Shown: one piece after another, positions 6,353-9,400 of the stretch | Position numbering within the stretch: the stretch's first letter is position 1 | How the letters are laid out: each line of letters starts with the position of its first letter | Assembly: GCA_944324205.1 (NCBI GenBank) | Contig: CALUVK010000054.1 | Location: 1 to 9,400 of the forward strand | Origin: Candidatus Gastranaerophilales bacterium | Lineage (GTDB): Bacteria > Cyanobacteriota > Vampirovibrionia > Gastranaerophilales > Gastranaerophilaceae | Reading direction: 5' to 3' | Length of the DNA stretch: 9,400 nucleotides | Made by a program: the position numbers and the translations under genes | The notes under the pieces: generated by a model | Seen by the model: the letters and a program-made list of their open reading frames with translations, nothing else | Told to the model about the DNA's origin: nothing | Databases searched by the model: none

Positions 6353-6374
6353 TAAGTCTGGTAGTTTCACGAAA
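6353..6374. repeat. Short imperfect third copy of part of the 97-bp repeat
   Basis: TAAGTCTGGTAGTTTCACG followed by AAA matches TAAGCTGGTAGTTTTACA plus AAA within the 97-bp unit, with one insertion and two substitutions. It abuts the left end of copy 2, suggesting nested or repeated insertion or slippage. Confidence 0.5.
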
Positions 6375-6471
6375 GAGTCAGACCTCGCGTTAATATATAA
6401 GCTGGTAATTTTACAAAATGTCTGACGACAATGTGTTCTTTTCTTTTTGGTTACTTTTTCTTTTTAGTAAA
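6375..6471. repeat. 97-bp direct repeat, copy 2
   Basis: Near-identical to copy 1, offset by 171 bp, and with the same internal GTCAGAC/GTCTGAC pair. In this copy the sequence continues past AGTAAA into AGAAAAAGTAAC, which completes a hairpin reaching the tRNA-Glu 3' end. Confidence 0.92.
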
Positions 6472-6482
6472 GAAAAAGTAAC
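6450..6482. repeat. 14-bp-arm inverted repeat at the tRNA-Glu 3' end
   Basis: GTTACTTTTTCTTT (6450-6463) and AAAGAAAAAGTAAC (6469-6482) are perfect complements around a 5-nt loop. The right arm includes the tRNA discriminator base. It lies directly downstream of the tRNA on the minus strand and could mark the transcript 3' end, but there is no U-tract after the stem on either strand, so it is not a standard terminator. Confidence 0.8.
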
Positions 6483-6553
6483 GGCGGTAAGGGGAATTGA
6501 ACCCCTGTTTGGAGAATGAGAATCTCCCGTCCTAACCACTAGACGATACCGCT
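6482..6553 (-). tRNA. tRNA-Glu (anticodon CTC)
   Basis: The minus strand folds as a cloverleaf: acceptor AGCGGTA/TACCGCC, D arm GTC/GAC with a GTGGTTAG-type loop, anticodon stem GGAGA/TCTCC with loop TTCTCAT (anticodon CTC, codon GAG), a 4-nt variable loop, and T arm AGGGG-TTCAATT-CCCCT. The discriminator is G73, as in E. coli tRNA-Glu, and CCA is not encoded. The first acceptor pair is an A1/C72 mismatch. It lies 7 bp downstream of the phosphatase-like gene on the same strand, so it may be processed from that mRNA; no separate promoter fits in the gap. Confidence 0.93.
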
Positions 6554-6560
6554 GTAAATT

Positions 6561-7160
6561 CTATGTCGGCATATGGTCTGAATAAATAACGCTGGACCAA
6601 TCTCCTTCAAAGTAACTTATTTGAGTCAACGTACCTGTTTTAATAAGGTTTTTAAATTGATTAACCGGGGTGAGTTCGAGAGTTTTGGCTATTGCCGATT
6701 GTACCACATCCGGAGTAGTAACAACAATAATACGATTTCCTCGGTTTTCTTCTACCAGTTTATCAATAACATCTGAGACGCGTTTGTTAAAATCTTCTAA
6801 AGATTCTCCGCCTTTAGGTTTTTGAATAATAGCTTCCGGCCCGTATTGATCGAAGAAGTCCTCATAAGAGCGTCCGCTCCATTCTCCGTGATTTCTGCCG
6901 GGAAGGTCGATTGTTGTAATTTTCTTTTTAAACAGTTTTGCAATAATTTGTGCAGACTGAGTGCATCTGGCGGAAGAACTGGTGTATATTGTATCATATG
7001 CTACAGCACGATTTGTGAGGTATTCACAAACCTTTTCCATCTCTTCTTCGCCGAATTCATTAAGTTTAGGGTATTTTTCCGTATCACATATAATACCATC
7101 CATGGTATGCACTGTAGCACCGTGCGTTATAAAAGTTATTTTACACTTACGTTTGAACAT
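6561..7160 (-). CDS. Histidine phosphatase (phosphoglycerate mutase-like) fold protein, active site degenerate
   Basis: A 199-residue protein with the order of a histidine phosphatase: a beta strand and catalytic loop ITFITHGAT (8-16), SSSARCTQSA (61-70), HGEWSGRSYED (91-101), GGESLEDFNKRV (117-128), and a late strand RIIVVTTPDVV (143-153). Active enzymes have RHG, a Glu about five residues before GEW, and a second His in a VVSHGG-like motif. Here His13 and Arg65 survive, but the RHG Arg is Thr12, the acid position appears to be Gly88, and the second His is Thr149. It is thus probably catalytically altered or inactive, perhaps a binding or regulatory protein. The reading frame is intact and the promoter good, so it is not a decaying pseudogene. 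AGAGGG lies 8 nt before the ATG (7158-7160). It is divergent from the EF-hand gene, and tRNA-Glu follows 7 bp after its stop. Confidence 0.88.
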   Translation of the reverse strand: MFKRKCKITFITHGATVHTMDGIICDTEKYPKLNEFGEEEMEKVCEYLTNRAVAYDTIYTSSSARCTQSAQIIAKLFKKKITTIDLPGRNHGEWSGRSYEDFFDQYGPEAIIQKPKGGESLEDFNKRVSDVIDKLVEENRGNRIIVVTTPDVVQSAIAKTLELTPVNQFKNLIKTGTLTQISYFEGDWSSVIYSDHMPT

Positions 7161-7180
7161 AAATTCTACCCTCTGGTGTT

Positions 7181-7210
7181 ATTATAGCACACAAATAATA
7201 TTCACAGCAA
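7181..7210 (-). promoter_or_regulatory. Extended -10 promoter of the phosphatase-fold gene (and probably tRNA-Glu)
   Basis: On the minus strand TTGCTG (7205-7210), an 18-nt spacer and TATAAT (7181-7186) preceded by TGC, giving TGCTATAAT. The start falls near 7174, so the SD AGAGGG lies at or very near the mRNA 5' end and the leader is only about 14 nt. Confidence 0.65.
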
Positions 7211-7302
7211 ATTTAATTCTCATATTTTTAAATGATTGACTTTCTCAAAAAAATAATTAAACTGAACATGTACAGCTATATATAAACACAAGGAGATATA
7301 TT

Positions 7303-7860
7303 ATGGGCAAGCGATTAGACGGTTCTTCATTATTTTCTGGCATAAATGCAGGGTTAACCAATGCATTTACACTTTTATCCGGCCAGTATGAAGACGGGTT
7401 AACTATTGAGAATTTAAATTCCGCATTAACAAATACAAATATAACAAATACTGGTTACGGTGCAACGTTTGCTTCATATCTTACAAATAATTTTAACAGT
7501 GTTGATACAAATCATGACGGAACAATATCTGCTGATGAAATCCAAAAACTAATGAACAATATGGCGACACAAGGTTTAACCAGAGAGCAAATAATGTCTC
7601 TTGGAGCTTCTTCCGGAATAGGTTCGTCTTTACAAGAAACAGTTTTGTCGCACTTTGACGAAATTGATACCAATAAAGACGGCAAAGTAACTAATCAGGA
7701 AATAAATGCCTATGGTGTCAACTCTGAAATTGAGAAACAAAAGATAGAGGACAGAAACAGAATCGTAAATAATATGTCATTGTTTTATGGAGATGATACA
7801 CAGGAGTATGAAGGAAGCATGTTGGATTATAGATATCTGGATGACGAAGAAAATTCATAA
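7303..7860 (+). CDS. Two-EF-hand calcium-binding protein of unknown role
   Basis: A 185-residue protein with two canonical 12-residue EF-hand loops: DTNHDGTISADE (68-79) and DTNKDGKVTNQE (122-133). Both have Asp at positions 1 and 5, Asn at 3, Gly at 6 and Glu at 12, so both should bind Ca2+. Helices flank each loop, and the pair is spaced by 42 residues, wider than in calmodulin-type pairs and much wider than in a dockerin. The first ~60 residues are Asn/Thr/Gly/Leu-rich without a cleavable signal peptide; the tail is acidic (DYRYLDDEENS). Location is unclear: it could be cytoplasmic or leave by a signal-less route. AGGAG (7291-7295) lies 7 nt before the ATG. TTGACT at 7236-7241 has no well-placed -10, so the promoter is not assigned. 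A strong terminator follows. Confidence 0.88.
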   Translation: MGKRLDGSSLFSGINAGLTNAFTLLSGQYEDGLTIENLNSALTNTNITNTGYGATFASYLTNNFNSVDTNHDGTISADEIQKLMNNMATQGLTREQIMSLGASSGIGSSLQETVLSHFDEIDTNKDGKVTNQEINAYGVNSEIEKQKIEDRNRIVNNMSLFYGDDTQEYEGSMLDYRYLDDEENS

Positions 7861-7872
7861 AGAAAAAACTTT

Positions 7873-7907
7873 TACGCCGGAAATATAAATATTTCCGGCG
7901 TATTTTT
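7873..7907. terminator. Strong intrinsic terminator, probably bidirectional
   Basis: A perfect 14-bp stem (7873-7886 with 7889-7902, core CGCCGGAAAT) closed by an AA loop and followed by TTTTT on the plus strand. On the minus strand the stem is followed by AAGTTTTTT, so it can also end the convergent WecA/TagO-type transcript. Confidence 0.93.
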
Positions 7908-7912
7908 GATTA

Positions 7913-8977
7913 TTATTTATCTTCATGTGGTTCTATAGGCTCAGGTTTTGTCATTACACTAATTATACTTAAAAGAACCATAATCAAAATAAGAACTGCA
8001 ATGTATATAAAATAGTTTTTTAAAGTTCCGGTAAAATATGTAGCTAATGCCCCACCAGCAATTGCAATCAATGTGAGTATTGCTACTGTTTTCTTCTGAG
8101 AAAACCCAGCTTTTAAAAGTTTGTGATGAATATGTTCTGCATCCGCAACGAAGGGAGATTTTCCTTTCATAATTCTTCTGAGACTTGAATATGTAATATC
8201 CATAATCGGTACGGCAAGCACTAAAAATGGTAATAAAACAGCAAGAGCCGCACCTTTCATAACACCTGCAACAGATAAAGTTGCTAGCAAGAATCCTGAA
8301 AATAGAGCACCCGAATCACCCATAAATATTTTGGCAGGATTGAAATTATACGTAAGAAATGCAAGCATAGAACCAGCCAAAATAAATGCAATTAAAGCTG
8401 TTATCGGCTGTGCAGGCGTAACAGCAACTGCAATAAGGGCAAGGGTAATTGAACTTACAGTAATAACAGAACCGGCAAGTCCATCAACGCCATCTATAAA
8501 ATTAACCGCATTTGAAATCCCGACAATCCAAAGTAATGTAATCGGATATGAAAATAGTCCTAGATGAACAACACCTCCAAATGGGTTAAAAATAGTATCA
8601 ATTTGAACACCTAATAAGTACACAATTGTAGCAATAGAAAGTTGTATTACCAGCTTAAATTTAGCATCAAGGTTATAAATATCATCTACAAGTCCGAGCA
8701 AAAACATCAAAGAACCACCCAAAAGAATTCCTGAAAGCAAGCTTCCATATGGATAATAGCTTAAGAGGACTAAAAATAAAAAGGTAAGCATTGCACTTGA
8801 CCATATTGCAATTCCGCCTAAGCGCGATATTGGCAGTTTGTGTATTTTTCTTTCATTCGGTAAATCAACTAACCCTTCTTTTTGCGAGAATTCAATCACC
8901 AAAGGCACTATAAATACGCCTAAAAGATAAGATATAAATGCACCTATGATATGTGCTTGTGTAAGTTTAATAATCAT
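7913..8977 (-). CDS. WecA/TagO-type undecaprenyl-phosphate sugar-1-phosphate transferase
   Basis: This 354-residue polytopic membrane enzyme belongs to the MraY/WecA superfamily, which transfers a HexNAc-1-phosphate (usually GlcNAc) from a UDP-sugar to undecaprenyl phosphate and so starts a lipid-linked envelope glycan. Motifs in order: HKLPISRLGG (46-55), LVDDIYNLD (96-104, Mg2+-binding D98/D99), NAVNFIDGVDGLAG (156-169), FMGDSGAL (218-225), and HIHHKLLKAG (282-291). HIHHKLL marks the WecA/TagO branch rather than MraY. The likely start is ATG 8975-8977, not the TTG 42 bp upstream: the longer reading has no SD and would run through the promoter. That ATG is 6 nt from an extended -10, so the mRNA is predicted to be leaderless. 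WecA, TagO and similar enzymes cannot be told apart here. Convergent with the EF-hand gene. Confidence 0.92.
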   Translation of the reverse strand: MIIKLTQAHIIGAFISYLLGVFIVPLVIEFSQKEGLVDLPNERKIHKLPISRLGGIAIWSSAMLTFLFLVLLSYYPYGSLLSGILLGGSLMFLLGLVDDIYNLDAKFKLVIQLSIATIVYLLGVQIDTIFNPFGGVVHLGLFSYPITLLWIVGISNAVNFIDGVDGLAGSVITVSSITLALIAVAVTPAQPITALIAFILAGSMLAFLTYNFNPAKIFMGDSGALFSGFLLATLSVAGVMKGAALAVLLPFLVLAVPIMDITYSSLRRIMKGKSPFVADAEHIHHKLLKAGFSQKKTVAILTLIAIAGGALATYFTGTLKNYFIYIAVLILIMVLLSIISVMTKPEPIEPHEDK

Positions 8978-8983
8978 ACAATA

Positions 8984-8992
8984 ATTATACCA
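8984..8992 (-). promoter_or_regulatory. Extended -10 promoter of the WecA/TagO-type gene
   Basis: Minus strand TGGTATAAT, with TATAAT at 8984-8989 and no clear -35 (TTACTG lies 18 nt upstream). The -10 ends 6 nt before the ATG at 8975-8977, so +1 should fall on or next to the start codon. Confidence 0.65.
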
Positions 8993-9061
8993 AATAAAAA
9001 AAACATGCAGTAAGGACAAAATTTATATATAAGTTTATTAATTAATAATATCAAACCTTCA

Positions 9062-9105
9062 GGCCTGCCTTAAAAACTCTAATATAACACAATACATATT
9101 GTGGT
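9062..9105. repeat. Palindromic repeat, copy A
   Basis: Begins with GGCCTG and contains CTAATATAAC, then the perfect palindrome CACAATA-CA-TATTGTG (9088-9103). It aligns with copy B, about 113 bp downstream, over roughly 43 bp with one indel and about ten substitutions, most of them at or just before CTAAT and in the palindrome arms. Confidence 0.75.
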
Positions 9106-9174
9106 GCTATGCTCGTAGACATGTGGTCGACAGGCATTTTGTCTAAAGATTACCGGATAATTTTTTGGCCTACC

Positions 9175-9224
9175 GGCCTGTCTCAAAATGCGCTAATGTA
9201 ACTTAATACATATTGAGTTACATT
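9175..9224. repeat. Palindromic repeat, copy B
   Basis: Begins with GGCCTG and contains CTAATGTAAC, then an inverted repeat of 14 bp arms (9195-9208 and 9211-9224, AATGTAACT.../...AGTTACATT) around CA, with one T-G pair. The core AATACATATTG is shared with copy A, while the arms differ but remain self-complementary. Outer inverted pairs GACAGGC (9129-9135)/GCCTGTC (9176-9182) and GCATTTTG (9134-9141)/CAAAATGC (9184-9191) also bracket the segment between the copies. Confidence 0.75.
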
Positions 9225-9290
9225 GGGGGTAAATGTAAGGAAGGAAGCTGGTTTTGGACGTCGCATTAGAAACTATAACCTTACCCTTCC

Positions 9291-9374
9291 TCGAAATCAA
9301 AGATTTCGACCCTCCCACAGGGTGAGGGTGATGATTTAACGCGGAATGCGCCGCGAACGTGCTGCGTAAGCAGC
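9291..9374. other. Array of four hairpins, possible structured RNA or dispersed repeat
   Basis: Consecutive stems: TCGAAATC/GATTTCGA (9291-9309, AAA loop), ACCCTC/GAGGGT (9309-9329), CGCGG/CCGCG (9340-9355) and GCTGC/GCAGC (9361-9374). The last is closed by GTAA, a GNRA tetraloop on the plus strand. The block is clearly GC-richer than its surroundings and is cut by the window edge, so its full extent and identity are unknown. Confidence 0.45.
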
Positions 9375-9400
9375 GATAGTGAGCGAAAGAGAGCCGGTTT

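Larger units (their letters stand above)
6135..6480. other. Gene-free interval between glf and tRNA-Glu, occupied by repeats
   Basis: No ORF with an SD is visible. About half of the 346 bp consists of two 97-bp repeat copies, with 74 bp of unrelated spacer between them that includes a short third partial copy (6353-6374). An A/T-only hairpin (TATTTTT/AAAAATA, about 6146-6161) follows glf, but it lacks a GC stem and is a poor terminator candidate. Confidence 0.8.
8993..9400. other. Gene-free right end with palindromes and repeats
   Basis: I see no ORF with an SD here. Beyond the promoter there is a perfect 14-bp palindrome TTATTAATTAATAA (9035-9048), then two copies of a palindromic repeat (9062-9105 and 9175-9224), then a GC-richer hairpin array to the edge (56 of the last 100 bases are G or C by my count, far above the rest of the window). 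A minus-strand frame open from the edge to TAA 9281-9283 is only 39 codons and shows no family. Confidence 0.7.

Noticed and set aside
6822..7239. Plus-strand frames across the phosphatase-fold gene
   Set aside because: They overlap a gene with SD, promoter and recognisable fold, and have neither SD nor domain content of their own.
7303..7860. EF-hand protein as a type I dockerin
   Set aside because: Loops are 42 residues apart and have Glu at position 12; dockerin duplicated loops are closer, and no cohesin or cellulase context is present.
8331..8567. Plus-strand 78-codon frame inside the WecA/TagO-type gene
   Set aside because: Antisense shadow of a strongly conserved membrane enzyme; no SD.
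5022..9019. A glycan biosynthesis operon joining glf and the WecA/TagO-type gene
   Set aside because: They are on opposite strands, 1.8 kb apart, with a tRNA, repeats, two other genes and a terminator between them.
9281..9400. Minus-strand frame open from the right edge to a TAA at 9281-9283
   Set aside because: Only 39 codons, in a hairpin-rich GC block that itself explains the lack of stops; no motif and no visible start.

Overview
The window is AT-rich and mostly coding. Its genes are short, largely single transcription units, with sigma70-type promoters, Shine-Dalgarno (SD) sites and AT-flanked hairpin terminators. The mix suggests a gut-type non-photosynthetic cyanobacterial relative (Melainabacteria/Gastranaerophilales): a membrane-anchored class A-like serine hydrolase with a WLPDL omega-loop motif, a WecA/TagO-type transferase, a YkgJ cysteine-cluster protein, and several small exported proteins I do not recognise. 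That placement is an inference from gene style; a low-GC Firmicute or another AT-rich lineage is not excluded.

Left part (1-3600). A large partial gene of unknown function runs off the left edge on the minus strand. It is divergent from a small ribbon-helix-helix regulator (1371-1559). A 270-bp gap after the regulator holds a hairpin and a possible 32-codon ORF. Three small exported proteins follow (1832-2263, 2798-3190, 3234-3572), with a YkgJ-family protein between the first two. The last two converge on a perfect 17-bp-arm terminator.

Middle (3600-6480). A TTG-started, membrane-anchored serine hydrolase and then UDP-galactopyranose mutase (glf), separated by a clear terminator. The 346 bp after glf hold no gene but contain two copies of a 97-bp repeat. 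The second copy is 10 bp from the 3' end of a tRNA-Glu(CTC) gene on the other strand, and a hairpin formed from the end of that copy reaches the tRNA.

Right part (6480-9400). The tRNA lies 7 bp downstream of a histidine-phosphatase-fold gene that has lost most catalytic residues. Divergent from it is a two-EF-hand protein, which converges through a 14-bp-stem terminator with a WecA/TagO-type lipid-carrier sugar-phosphate transferase. The last 420 bp are non-coding, with a repeated palindromic element and then a GC-richer stretch of consecutive hairpins.

Functional theme: cell envelope. WecA/TagO would start a lipid-linked glycan, Glf would supply UDP-galactofuranose, and the serine hydrolase would act on peptidoglycan or a related periplasmic substrate. 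They are not one operon, so cooperation is only inferred. I see no phage, CRISPR, toxin-antitoxin pair or defence system. The most interesting items are two probable leaderless mRNAs, the catalytically stripped phosphatase, the in-frame upstream ORF with a perfect SD, and the two repeat families.
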